Assembly: GCA_036002485.1 (NCBI GenBank)
Contig: DASYTI010000107.1
Coordinates: forward strand, 1-37,782
Direction: 5' to 3'
Length of the DNA stretch: 37,782 nt
Origin: Candidatus Methylomirabilota bacterium
Lineage (GTDB): Bacteria > Methylomirabilota > Methylomirabilia > Rokubacteriales > CSP1-6
The position numbers and the translations under genes were made by a program. Below the pieces are notes generated by a model. The model did no database searches, had not been told where the DNA came from, and saw only the letters and a program-made list of their open reading frames with translations. This document shows positions 7,691 to 16,637 of this stretch, piece after piece. Within the stretch, counting starts at the first letter, position 1; the number at the start of each line of letters is the position of its first letter.

Positions 7691-7782
7691 CGAGAATGGG
7701 ACGAACAACGCGTACATGCTGAGCGACACACAGGTCGGCAAGATCGTGCTCACGATGACCGACGGCGGGCGCTCGCGACGTC

Positions 7783-7819
7783 CACCCGGCCCTTGCGTTC
7801 GGACGGTCCGGGTGCTTTT
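7783..7819 (+). terminator. Hairpin with T-rich tail in the 7626-7851 gap
   Basis: CACCCGG (7783-7789) pairs perfectly with CCGGGTG (7808-7814) around an 18-base loop, followed by CTTTTCT. This is the layout of a weak intrinsic terminator on the plus strand. Just before it, an ATG at 7716 opens a short frame (MLSDTQVGKIVLTMTDGG) that may be a remnant gene, which would explain a terminator here. Confidence 0.3.
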
Positions 7820-7851
7820 CTGTGGGCCCCTCGATTGCCGAGTGGGTGCCC

Positions 7852-8514
7852 ATGAGATCAGGCTCCACCATCATCACGTTCATCGCCCTCGTCACGTACG
7901 GCTGCTCGGCGTTCGGCGAAGCGGCTCGCGATCGCCTGGGCGCGAAGTTGGCGGGACGCAAGCCGAGCCTGCAGCTCCGCTGCGAGACGCCGAGCGCTGC
8001 CCCCGGCCCCCCGGAGGCGGTGGTGTCGCCGGCGCGGCTGATGGTTCGCGGTGGTTCCGATCCCGGTCGGCCGGCGGTCGTCGGAGAGTTGTTCACGTGG
8101 GGCACCCTGCCGGGGCGGGAGACGCCGATCGTCCTGGCCGGCTCGGCCAACGACGTGCTCGCCACCGACGTCAAACGGATTCTCTTGCGCAACGGCTTCA
8201 CGCTGACGGAGGACGCGCAGGCCGCCTCCGCCGTCCTCGACACGGCCATCGCCGGGCTGGACGTCAAGGGTGTCCCAGGCCAATTGACCGATATGAAGGG
8301 AACGATCCGGGCGCGCGCGGCATTCCACGCGGCGCTCACTCGTGACGCCACCGTCGTCTGGAAGGACTACTTCGAGGGAGACGATGAGATGCGCGTCGCC
8401 TACTTCCTGACGAGCGACTCGGAGCGCACGCTCGGGCGCGCGTACTGCCGGGCCCTCGACTGGTTCGAGGAGGCCGTGCGCGCGCCGACCCTCCGTGGAG
8501 CGATGGCGCCGTGA
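7852..8514 (+). CDS. Putative lipoprotein of unknown function
   Basis: Protein of 220 aa from the ATG at 7852; a GTG 30 bases upstream is possible but would bury the signal sequence. The N-terminus has two charged residues, a hydrophobic run (TIITFIALV) and then TYGC, an imperfect lipobox with Cys18. The mature part contains a LAGSANDVLATDVKRILLRNGF segment (given here only as a landmark near residue 110) and alternating helices and strands like small periplasmic alpha/beta domains seen in YajG-like lipoproteins, but I cannot assign a family firmly. Its TGA overlaps the GTG of the next gene, so it is the first gene of a three-gene lipoprotein operon. Confidence 0.6.
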   Translation: MRSGSTIITFIALVTYGCSAFGEAARDRLGAKLAGRKPSLQLRCETPSAAPGPPEAVVSPARLMVRGGSDPGRPAVVGELFTWGTLPGRETPIVLAGSANDVLATDVKRILLRNGFTLTEDAQAASAVLDTAIAGLDVKGVPGQLTDMKGTIRARAAFHAALTRDATVVWKDYFEGDDEMRVAYFLTSDSERTLGRAYCRALDWFEEAVRAPTLRGAMAP

Positions 8515-10013
8515 GCGCGTTCGGCCGCCTCGTGGTCATGGTGGGCTGCGTGGCCCTGGCGGGCTGCGCGGTCCCTCTCCCCGCCGCCACTCCGCTCATC
8601 CCGGTGGTCGATCTCGATCAGCCCTTCGTGTTCGACGGCTTCTCCGTGCTGCCGCCCCGCGGCCCCAACTGGTTTGTCGCCCCGCCCGAGGCCGCCGAGG
8701 ACAACCAGGTCCTCGTCCTCGGCAAGCTCGTCCGGGACACGCCGCCCAGTACGCCGGCCGAGTCGCGCACGGTGGTGGCCATCGCGATGCTGTGGGATCT
8801 GCGAGACACCGGTCCGCGCAGCGCGTCGGAGCTGCAGCGCTGGAGCGAGCAGTCCAGGGTCCTGCCCGGCCAGCGCCTCAGCGCGCGGCATCGTCTGCTC
8901 ACCTCCTCGGCCGAGGTCGAGCCCGCGCTCGGCGCCACATGCGTCCGCTACGCGCTGTCGACGGAGGACGAGCAGGTGCCGCGCTTTCCCGGCTCCGTCT
9001 TCATCCTCAGCGCGCGCGGTGTGCGCTGCCTCCATCCGCGATGGCCACGTTACGCGGTGGACCTGAGCTACAGCGAGCGCTATCTCCGCGGGCTGCCACC
9101 GCTTGCCTTCGACGCCGAAGCGGAGTCGTTCTTCAGGAGCCTGCGCTTCACGGCCGAGCGCCCGATCGCGGCGTCGATCATCCCCATTGGGAACGAGCCG
9201 GCCGGCGTGGCCGCGGGTGCCGGCGCCGCCTGGGTGGCGCAGATGGGCGCCGACGCCGTCCGCCGCATCGACGTCGGGACGAACGAGCCGGCCGGCGAGC
9301 CGATCGCCGTCGGGCGTCAGCCCGCGGGCATGGCCTTCGGACACGGCGCCCTGTGGGTGACCAACCGCGGCTCCAACACCGTGTCGAGGATCGATCCCGT
9401 CACGAACAGGGTGATCGCCACCGTTGCCGTGGGCACCGAGCCGCGACAGGTGGCCGCGGGCGCCACGGGCGTGTGGGTGGCGAACTTCGAGGGCGAGACC
9501 GTGACGCGGATCGATCCCCGGTCGAACCAGGGGGTGGCGACGGTCCGCGTGGGCAAGTGGCCGGGCGGCCTCGCCGAAGGGCCCGGCGCCATCTGGGTCG
9601 CCGTCCGCCATGAACACTCCCTCGTCCGTATCGATCCCGTGACCCATCGGATCGCGGCGCGAATTCCGCTGGGTGTTCCGTTGCATGGGGTGGCCGTCGG
9701 AGAAGACGCGGTCTGGGTCGCGGGGGGCGAGGGCACCGCCGCCGTCGTAGCGCGCATCGATCCGCGGAGCAACACGGTGTCGGCGCGCATCCCCGTCGAC
9801 GGCGTCCTCGGAGGGGTAGCAGTGAACCCCGCCGGTGTGTGGGTGAGCAACTTCTCGTCCGGCAGTGTGTGGAGAATCGATCCCCGCTCGAACACCGTGG
9901 CCGGCAAGCCGCTTCCCGTGGGCAAGGGACCGGTGTGGATCACCATCGGCGAAGGCGCCGTGTGGGTGGGCAACCGCCGGAGCGGCACGGTTGCGCGCAT
10001 CGATCTGCCCTGA
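8511..10013 (+). CDS. Lipoprotein with C-terminal seven-repeat beta-propeller
   Basis: Protein of 500 aa starting with GTG at 8511, overlapping the previous stop (GTGA). A clear lipobox LAGC gives Cys19 as the lipidated residue. Residues 30-215 form an N-terminal domain with no family I recognise. From about residue 225 to the end there are seven repeats of roughly 37-43 residues, each with a G-x-x-P/L-x-x-(V/M/L)A stretch, a (A/V/L)WV(A/T/S) strand and an RIDP turn. This is the Vgb / YVTN-type propeller layout, and seven copies fit a closed seven-bladed ring. Such propellers bind proteins, sugars or small ligands. Membrane anchoring and the neighbouring lipoproteins suggest an envelope complex, but function is unknown. 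Confidence 0.8.
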   Translation: MSAFGRLVVMVGCVALAGCAVPLPAATPLIPVVDLDQPFVFDGFSVLPPRGPNWFVAPPEAAEDNQVLVLGKLVRDTPPSTPAESRTVVAIAMLWDLRDTGPRSASELQRWSEQSRVLPGQRLSARHRLLTSSAEVEPALGATCVRYALSTEDEQVPRFPGSVFILSARGVRCLHPRWPRYAVDLSYSERYLRGLPPLAFDAEAESFFRSLRFTAERPIAASIIPIGNEPAGVAAGAGAAWVAQMGADAVRRIDVGTNEPAGEPIAVGRQPAGMAFGHGALWVTNRGSNTVSRIDPVTNRVIATVAVGTEPRQVAAGATGVWVANFEGETVTRIDPRSNQGVATVRVGKWPGGLAEGPGAIWVAVRHEHSLVRIDPVTHRIAARIPLGVPLHGVAVGEDAVWVAGGEGTAAVVARIDPRSNTVSARIPVDGVLGGVAVNPAGVWVSNFSSGSVWRIDPRSNTVAGKPLPVGKGPVWITIGEGAVWVGNRRSGTVARIDLP

Positions 10014-10044
10014 CGGCAAGGCGGCGCTCAACCCGACGCGCGTC

Positions 10045-10770
10045 GTGAGGGGTCTGGCCGGCCTGCTCCTGATCGCTTTCGCCGCCGGGTGTGCGCCGCC
10101 GCCGCCCGTCGCGCCGCCGGAGACTCCCCGATCCGGAGCATTCGTCTACCTGGTCAACCACGGATGGCACGTCGGCATCGCCGTGGAGCGGCAGGAGGTC
10201 TCGCCGGCGATCTGGCCGGAGAGCGCGGAGTTCAGCGGCTTCCGGTACCTCGAGGTCGGATGGGGAGACGCCGACTACTACCCGGCCGCTCGAGGCACCA
10301 TCGGGCTCGCCCTGAAGGCGGCGTTCAGCTCGAAGGGGAGCGTGCTCCACCTCGCTGCCTTCGACGCGCCGCCTGCTGAGTTCTTCGACCGATCGAAGAT
10401 CATCGAGGTCCCGCTGTCGCGTCGGGGCCTCGAGGACCTGGGCCGCTTCATTCACGCAACCTACGCCCGGGACGCCTCCGGCCGCCCCGTCGTGGTGGCG
10501 CCCAGCCTCTACGGCCACGGCGCATTCTATCGGGCCACCGGCCAGTACCGGCTCCAGGACAACTCCAACAACTGGACGGCCCGGGCGCTCGCCGTCGCCG
10601 GTTGTCCGATCGATGCGGCGGAGACGATCACGGCGGGCAGCCTCATGGACGAGGCACGCAGGTTCGGACGCGTCGTCCGCGGCAGCGCGCCGCGGAGGGA
10701 TGTCACCGCCGACAGCACTGAGCGACACGCCTGTCGCTGCCAGGCTCCATGCCGCGGACTCAGCCCTTGA
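10045..10770 (+). CDS. DUF2459-family lipoprotein
   Basis: Protein of 241 aa with a GTG start at 10045, chosen because it places a short signal (RGLAGLLLIAFAAG) directly before the lipobox Cys16. The mature part begins with FVYLVNHGWHVGIAVE, followed by FRYLEVGWGDADYYP, both hallmarks of the DUF2459 / TIGR02117 family. The conserved His and Asp positions there suggest a papain-like or NlpC-like fold, but activity is unproven. It lies 31 bases after the propeller gene and completes the run of three lipoproteins. Its last 11 bases overlap the 3' end of the convergent TauE/SafE gene. The C-terminal 35 residues (Arg, Cys-rich) look poorly conserved and may be an extension. Confidence 0.75.
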   Translation: MRGLAGLLLIAFAAGCAPPPPVAPPETPRSGAFVYLVNHGWHVGIAVERQEVSPAIWPESAEFSGFRYLEVGWGDADYYPAARGTIGLALKAAFSSKGSVLHLAAFDAPPAEFFDRSKIIEVPLSRRGLEDLGRFIHATYARDASGRPVVVAPSLYGHGAFYRATGQYRLQDNSNNWTARALAVAGCPIDAAETITAGSLMDEARRFGRVVRGSAPRRDVTADSTERHACRCQAPCRGLSP

Positions 10771-11476
10771 AGAGCAGGCCGGCGCCACTGCCGATGAGCA
10801 ATGCGCTGATGAGCCAGACGAAGGCGCGCTGCGAGAAGCGGGTTTGGATGCGGCCGCCCAGGAAGAGTCCGGCCGCCACGATCGGAAGGGCGCCGGCCAT
10901 GGATACGAGCGTCTCCCAGCGGAACAGGCCCAGGATGGCGTAGGCGATGAGCCGGATGCCGCCGTCGATCAGGAAGTTCGACGCGAAGGTCGCGCGGAAG
11001 GGGGCCTTCTCGAGATTACGTAGGTTCAGGTAGATGACATAGAAGGGGCCCCCGCTCCCGAACAGCGTCCCGACGAGGCCGCCCAGTAGCCCGCACCCGG
11101 TCGCGAAGAGACGCGAGCCGCGCAGCGCGGGGAGCGGGAGCACCTGGTACATCGCATAGAAGATAACGAACGCCCCGAGCGCCCGGGCCAGCGCCGCCGT
11201 CGAGACGGCGCGGAGCAGGTACAGCCCGAGCCCCACGCCCACGAGCATGAACGGGACGAGGGCGAGCTGCTCCTTCCACGCGATCTGGCGCAGGTTCTTG
11301 ATCCCCTGGCTGGCTGAGCCGAGATAGTCCAGCGAGACGACCAGCGGCACGACGGAGGTGACGGGCGAGACGAAGCTCAGGAGTGGAACCGCGATGAGGC
11401 CTGAGCCGAATCCCGCCATGCCCCGGACGAAGTAGGCCAGGAACAGGACCAGCCCGGAGTAGACCACGGTGTCCAA
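10760..11476 (-). CDS. TauE/SafE-family sulfite / anion exporter-like permease
   Basis: Integral membrane protein of 238 aa with about eight hydrophobic segments. The two internally related halves each begin with a glycine-rich loop: FVRGMAGFGSGLIAVPLL near the N-terminus and GGLVGTLFGSGGPFYVIYL in the middle. These are the signature of the TauE/SafE family (formerly DUF81), which moves sulfite, sulfoacetate or other organic anions across the inner membrane. Substrate cannot be inferred. It is transcribed alone on the minus strand and overlaps the DUF2459 gene tail to tail. Confidence 0.87.
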   Translation of the reverse strand: MDTVVYSGLVLFLAYFVRGMAGFGSGLIAVPLLSFVSPVTSVVPLVVSLDYLGSASQGIKNLRQIAWKEQLALVPFMLVGVGLGLYLLRAVSTAALARALGAFVIFYAMYQVLPLPALRGSRLFATGCGLLGGLVGTLFGSGGPFYVIYLNLRNLEKAPFRATFASNFLIDGGIRLIAYAILGLFRWETLVSMAGALPIVAAGLFLGGRIQTRFSQRAFVWLISALLIGSGAGLLFKG

Positions 11477-11544
11477 GGTCTCCCGTATAGCACGAGACCG
11501 GGCCGAACGTCGGGGTCAGGCCGGGCGATGGCGCCCGGTTGCGG

Positions 11545-12183
11545 TCAGGGCTGCTGGGCGGTTCGTGACGGACCGGGGGACAACGTCACGCTGGACTCGC
11601 CCAGCCGGCAAGCGGCGCGCTCGCAGGCCTGACGCGTGAGGATCCGAGCCGGCTGGCGCTCCGCGATGCGGCCACCGGACGGCGCGATGCACCGGGCCAG
11701 CCCCTGGAGCGCCGCCTGAATTTGCCGGCTCTCCTGAACCTCGTCATCATCGGTGGAGGGAGTGAACACGGCGGCGTCCAGCACGTCGTGGCGGGGCGCG
11801 CCGAACACCGGAGGCACGAGGCGGAGGACGAGGAGCCCGAAGGACTCGGCCGGCGCCGCCACGCCCGCGAACCTGCATGAGGAGGACCCATCGCACTGCG
11901 TGTGGATGCGCCGATCAGCGCCGGGGCACACCGCATGACCCTGCGCATTCACAGCCCAGACCAGGACACCGGTCTTGTGATGACACTGAATCCGGCCGGA
12001 AGCGTCGACGAGACAGATCATGAGCGCCGGACGCTCGGTGGAATCGACCCGGTTCATCGCGACCGAGATGTCCATGAGCTCGGACCACGATCCTGGGGTC
12101 GCGCCCAAGGAAACCTCGAACGCCGCATGCACGGTCACGGTCATCAGCACCAACAGCCCTCCGAGCGTCCAGATCTTGCCCAT
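11545..12183 (-). CDS. Exported cysteine-containing protein of unknown family
   Basis: Protein of 212 aa from the ATG at 12183; a TTG-started version 11 codons longer would disrupt the signal sequence. The N-terminus MGKIWTLGGLLVLMTVTVHA is a good Sec signal peptide. The mature part contains about nine cysteines, mostly spaced in pairs (ICLVDASGRIQC, CPGADRRIHTQC, C-SSSC), suggesting disulfides in the envelope or outside the cell. I do not recognise the family. It is monocistronic, with a divergent promoter region shared with the PhnD-like gene. Confidence 0.55.
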   Translation of the reverse strand: MGKIWTLGGLLVLMTVTVHAAFEVSLGATPGSWSELMDISVAMNRVDSTERPALMICLVDASGRIQCHHKTGVLVWAVNAQGHAVCPGADRRIHTQCDGSSSCRFAGVAAPAESFGLLVLRLVPPVFGAPRHDVLDAAVFTPSTDDDEVQESRQIQAALQGLARCIAPSGGRIAERQPARILTRQACERAACRLGESSVTLSPGPSRTAQQP

Positions 12184-12214
12184 GGCTGTCCAAGGACAGG
12201 GCAAGAGACAGGCC

Positions 12215-12243
12215 AAGATCCAGGGCGCGAAAACCCTGATCTT
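12215..12243. repeat. Inverted repeat in a divergent promoter region
   Basis: AAGATCCAGGG and CCCTGATCTT pair with one bulged base around an 8-base AAAA-containing loop, and are followed by TT then CC. It sits between two divergently transcribed genes, so it may be an operator, or an attenuator-like hairpin blocking antisense read-through. A smaller palindrome, ATTGA-TTT-TCAAT, lies at 12342-12354 in the same gap, close to the PhnD-like start. Confidence 0.4.
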
Positions 12244-12388
12244 TTCCGGGCCGATTGGCGCGGCTTATGACGAATTCCGTCCCCCTGGTGACACCCCTTG
12301 GCCGAGGGTGGGACCCTTCTCGAACACACGATATTTTGCGCATTGATTTTCAATCACTTACAGAATCGCCACTTGGCACGCCACTGGA

Positions 12389-13222
12389 ATGGATGTAACC
12401 CCCAAAATCATGAGACACCCGGCGAAACTCCTCGTCGTCCTGGCGGTGCTGCTGCAGCCGTGGACCGCCGCCGCTCAGCAGGCGCCGTTGGCGTTCGGCG
12501 TGCTGAATCAGCAGAGCCCGGCTCTCACTGCGGAGCGGTGGAACCCTATCCTCCACTACGCGGGCATGGTGAGCGGCGTGCCGCTCCAGCTCAGGATGGG
12601 CCGCACAGTGCAGGAAACCAACGCGATGATGGCCCGCGGCGACTTCGACTTCGTGTTCACCAATCACAATTTTCAATCGGAGTTCGACATCCTCGGCTTC
12701 AAGGTGATCGCCCGCTGGGCGGGAGAGCCGATCCGGGCGGTCATCGCGGTGCCCGCGGACAGCCCGATCCACCACCTGCACCAGCTGGAAGGCAAGCGCG
12801 TATCCTTCCCCTCCACCGATGCCTTCGTGGCCTACGCCGTCCCGCTCGTGGCCCTGAAGCGGGCGGGGGTCCGCGTCGAGCAGGTGTTCGGCGGCAACCA
12901 GGAAGGCACCCTGGCCCAAGTCAAGGCCAGACGCGTCGAGGCGGGTGCGGCCAACTCCCGCTTTCTCAGCCAGTACGCGGAGCGCGAGCACGTGCAGTTC
13001 CGCGAGATCTACGTGTCCGAGGGCTTCCCCGACTTGGCGGTGATCGCGCATCCCCGGGTGCCCGCCGCCACCGTCGAGCGCGTGCGCCGCGCCCTGCTCG
13101 GAATGAGCAGCGATCCCAGCGCGGCTTCCGTCCTGACCCTCGCCAAGTCCAAGGGGTTCGAGGCGGCCGGCGACCGCGACTACGACGGCGTCCGGCGCGT
13201 CTACCGACTCGTCGGCCAGTGA
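12389..13222 (+). CDS. PhnD-like periplasmic substrate-binding protein
   Basis: Binding protein of 277 aa with an N-terminal signal peptide (KLLVVLAVLLQPWTAAAQQ). An internal ATG at 12410 would give a more compact signal and may be the true start. The mature protein matches the PhnD/SsuA-transferrin-like fold (phosphonate-binding): QETNAMMARGDFDFVFT is the lobe-closing helix-strand, then GKRVSFPSTDAFVAYAVP and GGNQEGTLAQVKARRVEAG. In transport operons this fold delivers phosphonate, phosphite or oxyanions to an ABC permease. Here no permease or ATPase follows: its TGA overlaps the GTG of a hybrid histidine kinase, so it more likely serves as the detachable ligand sensor for that kinase. TtrS, the tetrathionate sensor kinase, carries the same fold as its own periplasmic domain, a useful precedent. 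Confidence 0.85.
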   Translation: MDVTPKIMRHPAKLLVVLAVLLQPWTAAAQQAPLAFGVLNQQSPALTAERWNPILHYAGMVSGVPLQLRMGRTVQETNAMMARGDFDFVFTNHNFQSEFDILGFKVIARWAGEPIRAVIAVPADSPIHHLHQLEGKRVSFPSTDAFVAYAVPLVALKRAGVRVEQVFGGNQEGTLAQVKARRVEAGAANSRFLSQYAEREHVQFREIYVSEGFPDLAVIAHPRVPAATVERVRRALLGMSSDPSAASVLTLAKSKGFEAAGDRDYDGVRRVYRLVGQ

Positions 13223-15606
13223 AATCCAGCCTCCGTACGCTTCTGCTGGGCTTCTCGAGCGTCGCGATCGTCGCCGTCACGCTGAGCGGCCTCGCCCTCA
13301 ACCTGCACGATCGCAGCACCGCGGCCCGGACGAGGCTGAGCGAGCAGACGGAGCGGCTCGGAACGGCGGCGGCTCCCCTGCTTCTCGACTCGCTGGTGGT
13401 CGGCGATCTGGCGCGGGCCGAGCAGACGCTGCGGAGCCTGAACGCGGAATCGGTGTGGAGCCGCGTGGCCCTCTACGAGAGCGACGGCCGCCGGCTTATC
13501 TTCGACGCCTCTCCCGACAATCTGAAGCGATCCGGGGCCCCTCGCTGGGTCAAGCACCTGGTTCCGGTGACGCTCGAGGAGCATCGGGTCGCGATCGCGG
13601 CGCCGCCCGTGGTCTACGGCGTGCTCGCGGTGACTCCTTCGGTGCAGAGCCTGGAAAGCGACCTCTGGACCGAGATCCGCACCATGATCGCGGTGACCGG
13701 CGTGCTCCTGGTGACCCTGCTCGGCCTGATCCACGTGATCCTGCTCGTCGGCCTGCGGCCGGTGCGCGCCCTCGCTGAGAGCGCGGCCCGGCTCGGCAGC
13801 GGAGACCTCACCGCCCGGATGCCGGAGACCAGGCTCAGCGAGATGGCGCCCACCGTGCGCGCCTTCAACTCGATGGCGGCCAGCCTCGAGCAGGCGCTGC
13901 ACGAGGCACGCACCCGTGAGGCCCGGCTGGAAAGCCTCGTCGAGATCAGCGGCGACCTGTCGCGGATGCAGGAGCTCGACTCCCTCCTCGGGCGCATCGC
14001 GGAGGCGTGCGGGCGTCTTGTCAACACCGACTGGGCGGGCTTCCGCCTCGTGGACGGCGAGGATCTGGTCATCGCCGGAACGGTGGGGCACAGCGACTAC
14101 ATGGTGACACCGCGTCTCAGGATCGGCAGTAGCCTGGCCGGGACCGTGGCCGCCTCCGGACGCCCGCTCTTGGTGCGGGATCCCGCCAACGATCCCCGCG
14201 TGCTCCCCGAGCACGCGAAGGAGATGCGCCGCTTCGGCGCCCGCGGGTTCCTGGGGGTACCCGCCAAGATCGGAGACCGGGTAGTCGGCGTCCTCAGCTT
14301 CCAGACCAAGCGGGAGGAGGGATTCTCACCGGAGGACATGGCCATCGCCACGGCCTTCGCCTCCCACGCGGCGATCACGGTCGAGAACCGCCGATTGCTG
14401 CTCGAGTCCCGCCGCGCCTACGACGAGCTGGCCGAGACCCAGGGCCAGCTCGAGCAGGCTCAGAAGATGGACGCCATCGGCCGGCTCGCGGGCGGCGTCG
14501 CTCACGACTTCAACAACCTCCTGACCGTCATCCTCGGGCGCGCCGAGATCCTGCTGCACCAGCTGAAGCCCGAGAATCCGATGCACCGCGGCATCGAGCT
14601 GATCCACCGCACCGCCGGCCGTGCCGCGGACCTGACGCGCCAGCTCCTTGCCTTCGGCCGCAAGCAGGTGCTCGAGCCAGTCGTCCTCGATCTGAGCGAG
14701 GTGACCACGGACCTGAAGGACATGCTGGGGCGGCTCATCGGTGAGGACATCGCGCTCCTGACCACGCCGACCCCGGGGCTCGGACGCGTGAAGGCCGACC
14801 GCGGCCAGATCGAGCAGGTGGTGATGAACCTGGCCGTCAACGCGCGCGACGCCATGCCCCAGGGCGGCCGCCTCATCCTCGAGACCGCGAACGTGGAGCT
14901 CGACGACGAGTACGTGCGCCGGCACGTCGGGGCGCGGCCCGGTCCTCATGTCATGCTCGCCGTCACCGATACCGGCAGCGGTATCCCGCGCGAGATCCAG
15001 GCGCACATTTTCGAACCGTTCTTCACCACCAAGGAGCAGGGAAAGGGTACCGGACTGGGCCTGGCCACCGTCTACGGCATCGTCAAGCAGAGCGGCGGGT
15101 ACATCGAGGTGGACAGCGAGCCGGACCAGGGCACGACGTTCCGGATCTACCTGCCCCGGCTCGATGCCGCGGCTACCACGGTGGATCGAGGCGCGCGGCC
15201 GGCCGCGGCCGCGGGCGGCACCGAGATCATTCTGCTCGTGGAGGACGAGGAGGGCGTGCGCGAGCTGGCGCGCGACATCCTCCGGGCCAGCGGCTACACC
15301 GTGCTCGAGGCGCGCAACGGCCCCGAGGCTCTGTTGCTCTGCGAGCGGCACCAGGGCCCGATCGATCTCCTCCTCACGGACGTGGTCATGCCCCGGATGA
15401 GCGGCCGCGAGCTGGCCGAACGCCTGGGTCCGCTCCGGCCCGACCTCAGCGTGCTCTACATGTCGGGTTACACCGACGACGCGGTCATCCGCCACGGCGC
15501 GCTCGGCGCGGGCACCGCGTTCCTGCAGAAGCCCTTCACGCCCGCCGCCCTCGTCCAGCGCGTCCGCGAGACGCTCGACCTCGCGACCGCGGGCAACTCC
15601 GCGTAA
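13219..15606 (+). CDS. Hybrid sensor histidine kinase (HAMP-GAF-HisKA-HATPase-REC)
   Basis: Protein of 795 aa starting with GTG at 13219, sharing bases with the preceding stop. Domain order: TM1 about residues 6-28, a periplasmic segment of about 125 residues, TM2 about 155-179, HAMP about 179-230, GAF about 250-395, then HisKA with [11 protein letters not shown] and phospho-acceptor His429. The ATPase domain has the N box [10 protein letters not shown] near 535-545, then DTGSGIP and [11 protein letters not shown]-terminal receiver has LLLTDVVMP with Asp721 as acceptor and a conserved QKPF lysine. The H-D-F-N-N form is typical of hybrid kinases whose own receiver may drain or relay phosphate. 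No response regulator with an output domain is adjacent. The small periplasmic region suggests it reads ligand through the coupled PhnD-like protein. Confidence 0.92.
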   Translation: MKSSLRTLLLGFSSVAIVAVTLSGLALNLHDRSTAARTRLSEQTERLGTAAAPLLLDSLVVGDLARAEQTLRSLNAESVWSRVALYESDGRRLIFDASPDNLKRSGAPRWVKHLVPVTLEEHRVAIAAPPVVYGVLAVTPSVQSLESDLWTEIRTMIAVTGVLLVTLLGLIHVILLVGLRPVRALAESAARLGSGDLTARMPETRLSEMAPTVRAFNSMAASLEQALHEARTREARLESLVEISGDLSRMQELDSLLGRIAEACGRLVNTDWAGFRLVDGEDLVIAGTVGHSDYMVTPRLRIGSSLAGTVAASGRPLLVRDPANDPRVLPEHAKEMRRFGARGFLGVPAKIGDRVVGVLSFQTKREEGFSPEDMAIATAFASHAAITVENRRLLLESRRAYDELAETQGQLEQAQKMDAIGRLAGGVAHDFNNLLTVILGRAEILLHQLKPENPMHRGIELIHRTAGRAADLTRQLLAFGRKQVLEPVVLDLSEVTTDLKDMLGRLIGEDIALLTTPTPGLGRVKADRGQIEQVVMNLAVNARDAMPQGGRLILETANVELDDEYVRRHVGARPGPHVMLAVTDTGSGIPREIQAHIFEPFFTTKEQGKGTGLGLATVYGIVKQSGGYIEVDSEPDQGTTFRIYLPRLDAAATTVDRGARPAAAAGGTEIILLVEDEEGVRELARDILRASGYTVLEARNGPEALLLCERHQGPIDLLLTDVVMPRMSGRELAERLGPLRPDLSVLYMSGYTDDAVIRHGALGAGTAFLQKPFTPAALVQRVRETLDLATAGNSA

Positions 15607-15641
15607 GCGGTGCTCCCGGCGGTCTACCTGCTGATCGCGCC

Positions 15642-15655
15642 CCGCCGCGAGGCGG
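15642..15655. other. Small hairpin between convergent genes
   Basis: CCGCC and GGCGG close a GCGA (GNRA-type) tetraloop in the 49-base gap between the kinase and DMT-transporter stops. There is no T tract, so it may be only a weak bidirectional transcription barrier. Confidence 0.25.
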
Positions 15656-16531
15656 CTAGCGCCCCGACAGCGCCGTGATCAAGTAGACCCCGAGGACGAT
15701 GAGCACTGTCCCCACGGCGACCCGGGCGGTGAGAATCTCCACCCCGCGGAGGAAGAACGGGGTGAAGAGGAGCACGAAGATCGGCGTCGACGACGCGAGC
15801 GGCATGACGACGCTGACCGCGCCGAAACCCAGAGCGACGATGGTCAGGAAGACCCCCGCGTTCTCCGTGATGCCGGCCGCGACGAAGTAAACGAGCGTCC
15901 GGCCGCGACACTTGCGGAGGCCATGGTGGCCGCTCGCCAGCATCAGCGTGCTGAACGCGATCATCGCCGTCGTCACGTTGATCGCAGTCCCGAGGACCGG
16001 GCCCATCTCGCCCAGGGCGACTTTCCGGATGATCGCGACGATCCCGAAGCAGGTGGCGGAGGTGAGGGGCAGCACGATCTGCCACGGGCGGAAGCCGAGA
16101 CGCTGCCCGCTCGTCGAGAGCAGGACGGTCCCCACCACGATGACGACCGTGCCGGCGAGGATCGGCAGGGTCACGCGCTCCCCGAGCAGCAGGATGGCGA
16201 GCAACGACGCGATCAGCGGCGTCAGGTTCCCCACGGCGGCGGCGACGGCGGCGCCCACCTTCTCGATGGCGAGGAAGCGGGTGAGGCGACCCCCGACCGT
16301 TCCGATCAGCCCCGCGGAGGCGAACAGGAGCAGGCTGCGCAGAGACACTTTTCCGATCCCGCCCGTGCCGATCACGCAGATCCACAGGCCCACGGCGCCG
16401 ACGATCATGTTGATCCAGACGCCGGTGTAAGGATCGCTGCGGCGGAGGCCCTGACGGACGAAGATCGTCGCCGCCGCGGAGAGCACGGCGGCGGCGAGGG
16501 CCAGCGCGGGAACGATCGCGGGGGCGGTCAT
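15656..16531 (-). CDS. DMT-superfamily transporter (EamA type)
   Basis: Integral membrane protein of 291 aa with about ten hydrophobic helices in two EamA halves. The first half starts ALALAAAVLSAAATIF and contains the GGRLTRFLAIEKVGAAVAAA segment; the second half repeats the pattern with VFLTIVALGFGAVSVVMPLA. These paired stretches are typical of drug/metabolite exporters. Known EamA proteins export amino acids, purines or other metabolites; nothing visible narrows the substrate. It is separated by 106 bases from the MFS transporter gene on the same strand and may be cotranscribed with it. Confidence 0.85.
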   Translation of the reverse strand: MTAPAIVPALALAAAVLSAAATIFVRQGLRRSDPYTGVWINMIVGAVGLWICVIGTGGIGKVSLRSLLLFASAGLIGTVGGRLTRFLAIEKVGAAVAAAVGNLTPLIASLLAILLLGERVTLPILAGTVVIVVGTVLLSTSGQRLGFRPWQIVLPLTSATCFGIVAIIRKVALGEMGPVLGTAINVTTAMIAFSTLMLASGHHGLRKCRGRTLVYFVAAGITENAGVFLTIVALGFGAVSVVMPLASSTPIFVLLFTPFFLRGVEILTARVAVGTVLIVLGVYLITALSGR

Positions 16532-16637
16532 CGACTCAGAGCCCGTGAACGAGTCGCGGTATCGAGGAGCGCCACGGCTCTGCCGGGGCGCTTCCGAGCG
16601 TCCGGGGCGTGGCGGGAGCCATGTCGGGGCCCCCCAC

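Noticed and set aside
12374-12388. TGGCACG-N4 sequence just before the PhnD-like gene as a sigma-54 promoter
   Set aside because: The -12 position has GG rather than GC and it lies 8 bases from the start codon, leaving no room for a leader.
15642-15655. Hairpin as intrinsic terminator of the kinase gene
   Set aside because: Only 5 base pairs and no T tract; listed just as a small structural feature.
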